A stretch of 64,000 nt of DNA from Muribaculum sp. (lineage in GTDB: Bacteria > Bacteroidota > Bacteroidia > Bacteroidales > Muribaculaceae). Within the stretch, counting starts at the first letter, position 1. The number at the start of each line of letters is the position of its first letter. A program made the translations under genes and the position numbers. Of this stretch, positions 54,011 through 62,405 are shown one piece after another. The DNA lies in contig JAMPAV010000003.1 of NCBI GenBank assembly GCA_023667055.1, positions 37,907 to 101,906 of the forward strand. The letters run 5' to 3'. A model generated the notes under the pieces. That model was not told the origin of the DNA. It worked only from the letters and a program-made list of their open reading frames with translations, and searched no databases.

Positions 54011-54254
54011 TTACCATCCACCGGGACGGCCACTGCCCATGCCACCCATGCCGGAAGTACCGACTTTGGTCACGATGTTTGTGCTGGTGAAAGAACCAAG
54101 AGTCTTTCCGGAAGACCAAGTGCCACCGTCGTACCATCCATTCCAACTGTCGGTGTAGTCGGTAATGGTTCCACCGCTACTGATGGAGTAGGAAGAATTT
54201 GCCGCTATCGAAGGCGAACTCAAAAACAGGGTCGCGCCATTGTAGGATCGAGGT
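54011..54254 (-). pseudogene. C-terminal fragment of a carbohydrate-binding-domain protein
   Basis: The frame reads YNGATLFLSSPSIAANSSYS, then ISSGGTITDYTDSWNGWYDG and ...SGMGGMGSGRPGGW. This is the C-terminal part of the large extracellular carbohydrate-binding-domain (DUF4353-like) proteins of gut Bacteroidales. It begins directly after the stop of the next upstream gene without its own start or N-terminus, so several hundred residues have been deleted. The Gly-rich tail resembles that of the neighbouring secreted protein. Confidence 0.55.
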
Positions 54255-54259
54255 AATCA

Positions 54260-54844
54260 TTAATCACGAGGAGGCATGGGGAGGATGCGTGGCATCTGAC
54301 GGTCTTTTATCTTCAGCCATTGGTCATATTTTTCAGGATACTTTTTGAAAACTTTCTTGATGGACTTGCAGAGTTTTTCGTCTGCCTTCTTGACTGTTTT
54401 CTGAAACTTCTCCATGTCTTCTGTCATTTCTTTGGATGGGGCTTTGCGAGGAGACTGACTGCCATTGAAATTTCCGTCGGGAGTTCCAAATCCACCACCT
54501 TGCGGCGGCATTCCACCGGGACCACCCATTCCGCCGGGACCGCCGGGACCTCCATGTCCACCCGGACCACCCGGACCACCGGGACGATTCCCTTGGGGAC
54601 GTTGCTGCATGGAGGAGTCATCGCCAAAGATAGACTTCAGGAATTTCTCGTAGGCAGAATGCACACTGCTATATTCCTTGTCGGATAGATTTAGATCCTT
54701 TCTAACCTCATTGGCAAGTTCATACGCCGTGGGTCTTTGCAGTTCACGGGGAGGCATATTGCCTCTTTCTTCCTGTGCTGATGCCATGTTACAGCACAAA
54801 AATGCCAGCATCAAGCAAATAAATAGATTTTTCTTTTTCATCAT
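54260..54844 (-). CDS. Secreted Gly/Pro-rich protein, unknown function
   Basis: A 194-residue exported protein: signal peptide (NLFICLMLAFLCCNMASA), a helical segment with ELANEVRKDLNLSDKEYSSV that resembles metal- or envelope-stress helical repeats (Spy/DUF3826-like, weak), a low-complexity GGPGGPGG tract (~87-115) and a Lys-rich helical C-terminus (KFQKTVKKADEKLCKSI). Such proteins neighbour the carbohydrate-binding and CotH-type surface genes in Bacteroidales, and a truncated one follows here. The Gly/Pro tract is encoded by 9-bp DNA repeats and may vary in length. Function unknown. Confidence 0.65.
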   Translation of the reverse strand: MMKKKNLFICLMLAFLCCNMASAQEERGNMPPRELQRPTAYELANEVRKDLNLSDKEYSSVHSAYEKFLKSIFGDDSSMQQRPQGNRPGGPGGPGGHGGPGGPGGMGGPGGMPPQGGGFGTPDGNFNGSQSPRKAPSKEMTEDMEKFQKTVKKADEKLCKSIKKVFKKYPEKYDQWLKIKDRQMPRILPMPPRD

Positions 54845-54964
54845 TATGTTTAATCAAATTTGTGCAAATGTAAGCAAAAAAGCATGAAAGTTACAAAAAT
54901 ATTCAATAAAATCATGATTTTGCCATACGAATGGCATTCGATTAAACGAATTGAATGAAACGAT

Positions 54965-55065
54965 ATTCGGGATGAGGACCTCACGGTCACTCAAAATGAC
55001 TGACGCATGGGAGGGGAGATGAAGCTCGGGTTCTGCCTCAAAACGGCTGACGCTTGGGGGAGGGG
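54965..55065. repeat. Two more CTCAAAACGGCTG-type repeat units
   Basis: GATGAGGACCTCACGGTCACTC and TTCTGCCTCAAAACGGCTGACG match the units at 52367. The remaining gap 54845-54964 shows nothing else. Confidence 0.65.
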
Positions 55066-55089
55066 GAGAGAACTTAAAACTCGCGTTCT

Positions 55090-55974
55090 TTAGATTTTGA
55101 TGTGAATGACGTGTGACTTGGAGTAATGGAGAGAGCAGAAGAGGGCTTCGGCAAGCAAAAAAGGAACCCTATGGGTAGCATTCAGAACCTTCTCATCATA
55201 ATAGGATTGGAGATCAATTCTATTTTTAGGAAAATCGGCAGGGCGATTTCCTTCATATATGACAAGGGTGCGATGGTCGAGAAGGACACTACCAAGACAA
55301 ACGGCCTGAGCCTTGAAGGACTTTTTCCGATCCGGGTCGTTCCATTTTGACATGTCGGTGAAAAGGGCATAGTTCAGATCGATGCCACGTGGGGCATCCG
55401 GATTTCTGAAGGAATTGAACATGACGGAGCAGGGGTAATTGTTATGTTTGACATAGGGGGAGATTGAGCTGTAATAGTCAGAACATCCCATTGCTGAATA
55501 AGGAGACATGGAAAACCTTACCCTATTGGCAGACGAAGTGGAGACACTGCCGATGTTGCGGCAGAGGTTGTCTTTAAGATGACGGAGATTTGACATCGAG
55601 GGACCGAAGATGTTGGCGTTTCCTTTGAATGATGAGTGTGTCTGAAGCCAAAAGGTATAAGCCTGAATACAGGTGGTAAGACCAATTTTGCCATATTCTT
55701 TAGTTATGACATACCTTCCCAACAGTTTATGGTAATATCGAGTCTGGATGACATTCATCATGGCAATGAGTTTTTGAGGAAGAATGAGGGTGACAATTTT
55801 GTCAGGGTCGTTAATATCGCGGATGAAATAGTTGCGTGCCGCCCAGAAAGTGAAGTCAAACTGTTCGCGGAGGTGGTTAAAGGCTTGGCGTGCAGCTCTG
55901 ACATCAGGGACGCCGAAGACTTCGAGGGGCGAGACACCTTTCTTGAGATTTATGATTTGAGGAAGATTTTTCAT
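55090..55974 (-). CDS. Orphan terminase-large-subunit-like protein
   Basis: From MKNLPQIINLKKGVSPLEVF the protein has 294 residues. The order of motifs resembles the ATPase half of phage large terminases: FTFWAARNYFIRDINDPDKIV, LILPQKLIAMMNVIQTRY, a degenerate P-loop region RYVITKEYGKIGLTTCIQAY followed by TFWLQTH, then a SFRNPDAPRGIDLNYALFTD block (compare the NPDSARGxxxxxxHxSE block of terminases) with SKWNDP. The P-loop lacks a clean GKT/S and the C-terminal nuclease domain is missing; no other phage gene is near. It may be a degraded or repurposed terminase. An ATG 117 bp upstream is not favoured. Family call is tentative. Confidence 0.4.
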   Translation of the reverse strand: MKNLPQIINLKKGVSPLEVFGVPDVRAARQAFNHLREQFDFTFWAARNYFIRDINDPDKIVTLILPQKLIAMMNVIQTRYYHKLLGRYVITKEYGKIGLTTCIQAYTFWLQTHSSFKGNANIFGPSMSNLRHLKDNLCRNIGSVSTSSANRVRFSMSPYSAMGCSDYYSSISPYVKHNNYPCSVMFNSFRNPDAPRGIDLNYALFTDMSKWNDPDRKKSFKAQAVCLGSVLLDHRTLVIYEGNRPADFPKNRIDLQSYYDEKVLNATHRVPFLLAEALFCSLHYSKSHVIHIKI

Positions 55975-56231
55975 TGAGAGAGGGAGGTATAATGGGGCAT
56001 GAGAGATTGATCTGCAATTGAACCGGAAGCGCGGTCCGGGACAATGGAAGCCGGAGAATGGATTGGGTTTATTTCTATTTGCAGTTTTCATGGCGCAAAG
56101 ATAAGTGGGAAAATAGAGAAGAGAGCCTTATCCATGTAAGAATTGAGAATTGAGAATTGATGCGCATGGTGAATTTGTAGGGGTTGGGAATAGATTTTAA
56201 TCAAAGAGGATGTGGATTAGGGATATTTCAT

Positions 56232-56239
56232 TAACTTTG
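56232..56239 (+). promoter_or_regulatory. Promoter -7 box of the phosphodiesterase gene
   Basis: TAACTTTG, 22 bp before the ATG at 56262. The gap before it contains a GAATTGA repeat (56138-56162). Confidence 0.55.
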
Positions 56240-56261
56240 CAGTCTATTTAATAAGAATAAG

Positions 56262-56756
56262 GTGATGAAGAGGATTGGAATTATAAGCGATACGCATCAT
56301 TGCTGGGATGAGAGGTTTGCGGAGCATTTCAAGGATTGCGATGAGGTGTGGCATGCCGGTGACATTGGGGATTATGAGATAATCAGACGTCTGAAGAGTG
56401 TAGTGCCGAAAGTGAGGGCTGTCAGCGGCAACATCGATTCCGGGGCGGTGAGGAGGAATTGCCGAGAACTGGAGATTTTTCAAGTCGAGGGGATCAAGGT
56501 TTTACTGACACATATCGGTGGTTATCCGGGAAAGTGGTCGAAGGGGATGAAGCATCTGCTGAAAGATGAGAGTATAAAACTGATGGTGGATGGGCATTCC
56601 CACATACTCAAGATCATTTATGACAAGGATCTTGACCTGCTTCACATCAATCCGGGAGCAGCAGGTAAATCAGGCTGGCATAAGGTGCGAACGCTCGTGA
56701 AACTGACTATCGACGGCGACGATATGCGTGACTGCGAAGTAATAGAACTCGCTTAG
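56262..56756 (+). CDS. YfcE/MJ0936-type metallophosphodiesterase
   Basis: A 164-residue calcineurin-like phosphoesterase: GIISDTHHCWDE (metal ligands D and H, ~5-16), WHAGDIGDYE, SGNID, LLTHIGGYPG and GHSH. Family members hydrolyse phosphodiesters such as bis-pNPP or cyclic nucleotides in vitro; the natural substrate is usually unknown. It has its own promoter and is followed by glyS with another promoter between. Confidence 0.9.
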   Translation: MMKRIGIISDTHHCWDERFAEHFKDCDEVWHAGDIGDYEIIRRLKSVVPKVRAVSGNIDSGAVRRNCRELEIFQVEGIKVLLTHIGGYPGKWSKGMKHLLKDESIKLMVDGHSHILKIIYDKDLDLLHINPGAAGKSGWHKVRTLVKLTIDGDDMRDCEVIELA

Positions 56757-56815
56757 TGAAGCACTACGAATCTGAAAAATAAGAAATATTTTGCGATTTT
56801 CTCGGAAAAAATGAT

Positions 56816-56823
56816 TAAATTTG
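56816..56823 (+). promoter_or_regulatory. Promoter -7 box of glyS
   Basis: TAAATTTG with TTTG 22 bp upstream, ~105 bp before the ATG; the leader so produced contains no evident terminator. Confidence 0.5.
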
Positions 56824-56928
56824 CAGTTTGATACCCGGAGGGTGCGCTTCCGGGACAGATTTTTATTGAAAAATAACCAACTTTTAGCAGCGGTGTCTCG
56901 CTTGCGAAAATAAAAAATATGTAGAGCA

Positions 56929-58473
56929 ATGGCAAAACAGGAAGATGTCTTCAAGACGATTGTGGCTCATGCCAAGGAGTATGGATTTGTGTTCCAGTCA
57001 TCCGAAATATATGATGGCCTAAGTGCTGTGTATGACTACGGTCAGAACGGAGTGGAACTGAAAAACAATATCAAACGCTACTGGTGGGAGGCAATGACCA
57101 TGCTCCACGACAATATCGTGGGCATAGACTCCGCTATCTTCATGCACCCAACCATCTGGAAGGCGTCAGGCCATGTGGATGCTTTCAATGATCCTCTGAT
57201 CGACAACAAGGATTCCAAGAAGCGTTACCGCGCCGATGTGCTAATTGAAGACGAGATTGCCAAAATTGACGACAAAATCAATAAGGAAGTGGCGAAGGCG
57301 GCCAAGCGTTTCGGTGAATCGTTTGACGAGGCAATGTTCCGCCAGACCAACCCGCGCGTCCTCGAGCATCAGCAGAAGCGCGACCAGCTGCATCAGCGTT
57401 TCTCAGATGCCATGAACTCCAACGACCTTGCAGACCTTAAGCAGATAATACTCGACTATGAGATTGTGGATCCAATCAGTGGCACCAAGAACTGGACCGA
57501 CGTTCGCCAGTTTAACCTCATGTTCAAGACAGAGATGGGATCGACAGCCGACGGCGCAATGGATGTGTATCTGCGTCCGGAGACAGCACAGGGTATCTTC
57601 GTGAATTATCTGAACGTGCAGAAGACCGGACGTATGCGTATTCCGTTTGGAATCGCCCAGATAGGCAAGGCATTCCGCAACGAGATTGTGGCTCGTCAGT
57701 TTATCTTCCGTATGAGGGAGTTTGAGCAGATGGAGATGCAATTCTTCGTTCGTCCGGGCGAGGAGATGAAGTGGTTTGACTATTGGCGCAAGACACGCCT
57801 TCAGTGGCATAAGAATCTTGGTCTGGGCGATCAGAAATACCGCTATCACGACCATGAGAAACTTGCTCATTATGCCAATGCGGCCACCGACATCGAGTTT
57901 GAGATGCCGTTCGGTTTCAAGGAAGTGGAGGGTATCCACTCCCGCACAAACTTCGACCTCAGCCAGCATGAGAAATTCTCCGGCAAAAAGATACAGTATT
58001 TTGATCCCGAACTGAACGAAAGTTATGTGCCATACGTTATTGAAACATCTATTGGAGTTGACCGTATGTTTCTCAGCGTTCTTTGCAGCTGCTATGAGGA
58101 TCAGGATCTCGGCAACGGCGACCACCGCGTAGTGCTTCATTTCCCGCCGGCAATAGCACCAGTGAAATGTGCAGTGCTGCCACTTGTGAAGAAAGACGGT
58201 CTTCCAGAGAAGGCGCGTGAGATCCAGCACAAACTTCGCTTCGACTTCACGTGCCAAGTGGATGAGAAGGATTCAATCGGCAAGCGCTATCGCCGTCAGG
58301 ATGCAATCGGCACACCCTATTGCATCACGGTGGATCACCAGTCGCTTGAAGACAACACTGTGACACTTCGCCATCGCGACTCCATGGAGCAGGAGCGTGT
58401 CAACATCGATGACCTTGAAAAGATACTTGCAGAGAAGGTATCGCTCAATTCGCTGCTGAGGAAGTTGGTGTGA
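56929..58473 (+). CDS. glyS: Glycyl-tRNA synthetase (dimeric, eukaryote-like type)
   Basis: A 514-residue class II synthetase of the alpha2 type. N-terminus with QSSEIYDGLSAVYDYGQNGV, class II motif 2 region GIAQIGKAFRNEI and FRMREFEQMEMQFF, motif 3 IGVDRMFLSVL, and the anticodon-binding domain at the end. The heterotetrameric GlyQ/GlyS form is absent, as expected for Bacteroidota. A stable hairpin follows the stop. Confidence 0.95.
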   Translation: MAKQEDVFKTIVAHAKEYGFVFQSSEIYDGLSAVYDYGQNGVELKNNIKRYWWEAMTMLHDNIVGIDSAIFMHPTIWKASGHVDAFNDPLIDNKDSKKRYRADVLIEDEIAKIDDKINKEVAKAAKRFGESFDEAMFRQTNPRVLEHQQKRDQLHQRFSDAMNSNDLADLKQIILDYEIVDPISGTKNWTDVRQFNLMFKTEMGSTADGAMDVYLRPETAQGIFVNYLNVQKTGRMRIPFGIAQIGKAFRNEIVARQFIFRMREFEQMEMQFFVRPGEEMKWFDYWRKTRLQWHKNLGLGDQKYRYHDHEKLAHYANAATDIEFEMPFGFKEVEGIHSRTNFDLSQHEKFSGKKIQYFDPELNESYVPYVIETSIGVDRMFLSVLCSCYEDQDLGNGDHRVVLHFPPAIAPVKCAVLPLVKKDGLPEKAREIQHKLRFDFTCQVDEKDSIGKRYRRQDAIGTPYCITVDHQSLEDNTVTLRHRDSMEQERVNIDDLEKILAEKVSLNSLLRKLV

Positions 58474-58476
58474 ATA

Positions 58477-58503
58477 CAAGATTCATCATCATGATGAATC
58501 TTG
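58477..58503 (+). terminator. 12-bp hairpin after glyS
   Basis: CAAGATTCATCA and TGATGAATCTTG around a TCA loop, starting 4 bp after the glyS stop. No T run follows, so termination may be weak and lemA partly co-transcribed. Confidence 0.5.
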
Positions 58504-58539
58504 ATGAAACATGATGAATCATGATAAAATTGAAAGAAA

Positions 58540-59139
58540 ATGAAGAAGATAATAAATAAGGTAATAGTGGCGGTGGTGGCAGTGATGGCGATGTCGTCGC
58601 TGCAGAGCTGCAACTACAACTCGCTTGTGGAGAAAGAGCAGACAGTGGACCAGGCTTGGGCACAGGTGGAAAACCAGTATCAGCGTCGTGCCGACCTGAT
58701 TCCGAATCTTGTGAACACCGTGAAGGGTTATGCTCAGCATGAGAGCGAGACTTTTGAAAATGTCACAAAAGCACGTGCCGGGCTGACCGATGCCTACAAT
58801 GCCGCCGAGGGTATAGAGAATCCACAGCAGAATATACAGCAATATCAGGAAGCACAGAGCAAGCTGAAGGGAGCACTTGACATTTATGTGAATGCAGTGC
58901 GCGAGGCATATCCTGACCTTAAGGCAAACCAGAACTTCCAGGACCTGCAAGTCCAGCTCGAGGGAACTGAAAACAGAATCTCCACCGAACGCCAGCGTTA
59001 CACCGAGGCTGTGAAGGAATATAATTCCACCATTAAGAAGTTCCCGACTGTGATATATGCCGGTTGGTTTGGCTTCAAGGAAAAGGAACAGTTCAAGGCG
59101 GAAGCCGGGGCAAACAAGGCACCGAAAGTTGAATTTTAA
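58540..59139 (+). CDS. lemA: LemA-family lipoprotein
   Basis: A 199-residue protein with a lipobox (SLQSC, Cys24) and the LemA core: YNSLVEKEQTVDQAWAQVEN, QRRADLIPNLVNTVKGYA, LQVQLEGTENRISTERQRY and the closing FPTVIYAGWFGFKEKEQF. LemA proteins are membrane-anchored helical bundles of unknown biochemical role. In other Bacteroidota a TPM-domain protein gene often follows; here an FKBP gene does. Confidence 0.92.
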   Translation: MKKIINKVIVAVVAVMAMSSLQSCNYNSLVEKEQTVDQAWAQVENQYQRRADLIPNLVNTVKGYAQHESETFENVTKARAGLTDAYNAAEGIENPQQNIQQYQEAQSKLKGALDIYVNAVREAYPDLKANQNFQDLQVQLEGTENRISTERQRYTEAVKEYNSTIKKFPTVIYAGWFGFKEKEQFKAEAGANKAPKVEF

Positions 59140-59245
59140 TGGTTTATAGGTTTATGTGTTTATAGGTTTATTTTATTGGAACGATTTGAACACATTAGAA
59201 AATTATGATTCAATTAAAAAGAAGATAACGACAACGACGACAACA

Positions 59246-59806
59246 ATGAAAACAATAATAAAGACGCTGATGGCAATCCTTGCGGCTCCGATAATGCTTA
59301 CATCCTGTCTCGGTGATAATGACAATACAGTGGATTATACCGAATGGATTGAGGAGAACGAGGCTTACCTGAGCAAAGTGGCTGCGGAGACCAATGCTGA
59401 CGGGGCTCCGGCATACGAGAAGATTGTGCCGAAGTGGTGCCCGGGAGTTTATGTGCTTGCGAAATGGCATAACGACCGGACTTTGACAGAAGGCAATCTG
59501 GTCCCGATGGATAACTCCACAGTTGACGTGATATACGATTGCGAATATGTGAATGAATACGTGCTTGACTCAAGTTTCAACAACACGACATGGGGCGACA
59601 GCATCTACCGTTGCAAACCTCTTGACAACATAGTGGGATTCTGGACAATGCTGACCAACATGCATGTTGGAGACTCAGTGACTTGTGTCATCCCTATGAA
59701 TGCCGCATACGGCGCGTCGAGTACTTCATCGGTGATACCATACTCAACGCTGATATATCACATGAAACTCAAAAACATACATGCATACGAAATTGCAAAC
59801 AATTAA
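59246..59806 (+). CDS. FKBP-type peptidyl-prolyl isomerase lipoprotein
   Basis: From MKTIIKTLMAILAAPIMLTSC the 187-residue protein is a lipoprotein (Cys21 after LTS). The C-terminal ~90 residues follow the FKBP fold with NIVGFWTMLTNMHVGDSVTC and IPMNAAYGASS...VIPYSTLIYHMKL, matching GWxxGLxxMxxGxxxxxxIPxxLAYG and GVIPPxxxLxFxVxL. Several FKBP active-site aromatics look altered, so activity may be low. It lies 10 bp before the S9 peptidase gene. An earlier ATG 90 bp upstream falls in a GTTTATAGG repeat and is rejected. Confidence 0.82.
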   Translation: MKTIIKTLMAILAAPIMLTSCLGDNDNTVDYTEWIEENEAYLSKVAAETNADGAPAYEKIVPKWCPGVYVLAKWHNDRTLTEGNLVPMDNSTVDVIYDCEYVNEYVLDSSFNNTTWGDSIYRCKPLDNIVGFWTMLTNMHVGDSVTCVIPMNAAYGASSTSSVIPYSTLIYHMKLKNIHAYEIANN

Positions 59807-59815
59807 CCATCAGTT

Positions 59816-62359
59816 ATGACGAAAATAAAGACAGCGGCTGAGGCCGCGTCGGTGATCGCCCTCTCATTTTTAGCAATGAGGGGCGTTGCCGCTTCTATAA
59901 GTTTAGATACATATAAAGTCTCACCATCGACCAACCTTTATCTGCCGGCATTGCCGACCGATTCAGCAGAGGCTTCAAAGAACGCATTCAACAACGACTT
60001 GCTTCTCAACGCAGTGAACAGCAAGTTGTCGGGCGTGGCAAAAGACTGGCAGCTGATGAAAGCGGATACAGCATCTACCCTGCATTTTAGCAAGGCGGAG
60101 AAGGGCGTGGAACTCCGGACGATAGCTACACGTCTCAGGCCATCATCGTATGTGACCGGTAAACTGCGTCTGAAGTCAAATGTAATTGCAAATCTTAAGA
60201 ATGGCAGCAACACGTTGCTTACCGCAAGCAGTGCTGATTCAGTCGCAACATGGCTTGACACCCCATTCACATTCGAACCGGAGCGGACCGCTGATCTTTA
60301 TGTCACATTTGTCTCACTCGCAGACGACCCTGCAGATCCCGAGATAGCTCTCGAGTTTGTTCCGGACGAGGGATTTGAAAAAGTGAGCTTTGCACAGGGA
60401 CCTGATATCACAAAACGTTTCCTCATAGAGGAGACTGCCCTTGGAACCCGTCTTTACAGGACTTCAATTTCTCCCGACGGAAAATATATCATACTGTCTT
60501 ATTATACCACCTACGGAAAGGATTCGAGCAGGTATTGGGCGGAACTTCAGGAAACGGCGACAGGAAAGACCCTCAATGCGAGTCTTCCATACGGAGCGTA
60601 CTGGATGGACAAAGGGAGCACATTGGCTTTCACCGTCAAGACCGATGCCACTTACTCCCTCTATACGATGGATGCAGCCAGCCAGAAACAGACACTCCTT
60701 GCCAAGGACCTTCCGGACAACAGCTTTGTGATTTCCCCGGATGCTTCCTATCTAATATTTCACGATCTTGTGGAGGGAAGCAAGGACAACGGTCCACTTC
60801 TGCGTCTCCAGGACCCCGACGACCGGCTATCAGGACACAGAGACCGCTATTATCTTCAGAAGTATGACCTGAAGACCGGCATAACCCAGCCGCTCACGTA
60901 TGCCGGCAATACCACCTATCTCAGTGACATTTCGCCAGACTCCAAGAAGATAGTGTTCACTACAACCACGGAGATGCCTGACACCTACCCATTCTATTTC
61001 AATGATGTGATAGAGATGGACATCAATACCCTTGCCACAGATACCCTTGTGCGACATGACCCATACGTGAGGTCGTGCACATATTCTCCGGATGGAAAAC
61101 AGCTTTTCATCACCGCAGGACCGGAAGCCTTTGGCGGCGCAGGCAAGAACAACGGAGGACATAAATACAGCAATGAGTATGACCTGCAAGGATTTATACT
61201 GACAATTGCCGACAAGGCCGTTGACCCAATGACAAGAGACTTCAACCCTACAATAGAAGACGAACCGGTGTGGAACCGCGCTGACGGCAACATCTATTTC
61301 AGAGCCTCTGATGGTTTTGACCTCAATGTGTATTGCATGAATCCAAAAACCGGCAGTATACAGAAATTGAGTCTCGACATTCCCTACACCACCACATTCT
61401 CGATTGGAAGCGATGAGGCCAAATGGCTGTCGTGCACAGGTGGTGACTACTCTTACACCGGTAAGGGAGAACTGCTTGACCTGAAGAGCGGCAAAATACG
61501 GCTTCTTGATGACCCATACTCACGAGACTTCGCAGATCTTCAGGTGGGCGATGCGTCAAACTGGACATTCAAGGCTTCTGACGGGACCACAATCGACTGT
61601 ATGCAGATTCTTCCTCCGGATTTCGACCCGTCGAAGAAATATCCAATGATAGTGTATTATTACGGCGGTTGCACGCCGAGCCAGAAGGCTGTCAGTGTGT
61701 ATGATCCCCATACGTTTGCATCACGCGGTTATGTGACGCTTGTAATCAATCCTTCGGGGGCATACGGATACGGACAGGAATTTTCCGCACGCCATGCCAA
61801 TGCCTGGGGCAAGCGAACAGCAGAAGACATAATAGAGGGAGTGAAAGAATACTGCGCTACCCATGACTTTGTGAATCCCGACAAGATTGGTTGTCTTGGA
61901 GCAAGCTATGGAGGTTTCATGACGCAGTATCTCCAGACTCTCACCGATATCTTTGCCGCCGCGGTGTCTCATGCCGGTATCTCCAATGTCACTTCCTATT
62001 GGGGAGAGGGGAACTGGGGATATTCCTATAATACAGTCGCGGCCCCTGAGTCGTACCCATGGAACAATCCCGATCTCTTCACACAACAGGGATCGCTATT
62101 CAATGCCGACAAAATCCACACACCGCTGCTTCTCATGCATGGCAATGCCGACACCAATGTGCCCATAGGTGAAAGCATACAGCTTTTCAATGCCCTCCGC
62201 ATATTGGGCAGGGATGTGGAATTCATACAGGTGGATGGAGAAAACCATTACATAGCGGACTATGAGAAACGCAAACTGTGGATGAATGCCATCATGGCGT
62301 GGTTTGCCAAATATCTCCAGGACTCGCCGGAATGGTGGAATAATACAATTAGAAATTAG
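59816..62359 (+). CDS. S9 family prolyl oligopeptidase-type peptidase
   Basis: An 847-residue exported peptidase. After an N-terminal signal segment (SVIALSFLAMRGVAA) there is a long beta-propeller region (~190-580, with repeats such as ISPDGKYIILSYYTTYGKD and YSPDGKQLFIT) and a C-terminal alpha/beta hydrolase. The triad is visible: Ser in GASYGGFMTQ (~695), Asp in MHGNADTNVPIGES (~776) and His in DGENHYIADY (~808). It probably removes dipeptides or cleaves prolyl peptides in the periplasm. The stop is followed by ATTAGGA repeats. Confidence 0.92.
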   Translation: MTKIKTAAEAASVIALSFLAMRGVAASISLDTYKVSPSTNLYLPALPTDSAEASKNAFNNDLLLNAVNSKLSGVAKDWQLMKADTASTLHFSKAEKGVELRTIATRLRPSSYVTGKLRLKSNVIANLKNGSNTLLTASSADSVATWLDTPFTFEPERTADLYVTFVSLADDPADPEIALEFVPDEGFEKVSFAQGPDITKRFLIEETALGTRLYRTSISPDGKYIILSYYTTYGKDSSRYWAELQETATGKTLNASLPYGAYWMDKGSTLAFTVKTDATYSLYTMDAASQKQTLLAKDLPDNSFVISPDASYLIFHDLVEGSKDNGPLLRLQDPDDRLSGHRDRYYLQKYDLKTGITQPLTYAGNTTYLSDISPDSKKIVFTTTTEMPDTYPFYFNDVIEMDINTLATDTLVRHDPYVRSCTYSPDGKQLFITAGPEAFGGAGKNNGGHKYSNEYDLQGFILTIADKAVDPMTRDFNPTIEDEPVWNRADGNIYFRASDGFDLNVYCMNPKTGSIQKLSLDIPYTTTFSIGSDEAKWLSCTGGDYSYTGKGELLDLKSGKIRLLDDPYSRDFADLQVGDASNWTFKASDGTTIDCMQILPPDFDPSKKYPMIVYYYGGCTPSQKAVSVYDPHTFASRGYVTLVINPSGAYGYGQEFSARHANAWGKRTAEDIIEGVKEYCATHDFVNPDKIGCLGASYGGFMTQYLQTLTDIFAAAVSHAGISNVTSYWGEGNWGYSYNTVAAPESYPWNNPDLFTQQGSLFNADKIHTPLLLMHGNADTNVPIGESIQLFNALRILGRDVEFIQVDGENHYIADYEKRKLWMNAIMAWFAKYLQDSPEWWNNTIRN

Positions 62360-62405
62360 GAATTAGGAATTAGGAATTAGGAATTTAAAACTGAATAAAT
62401 AGCAA

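Noticed and set aside
55090..55974. Prophage
   Set aside because: Apart from one terminase-like gene there are no portal, capsid, tail or lysis genes.
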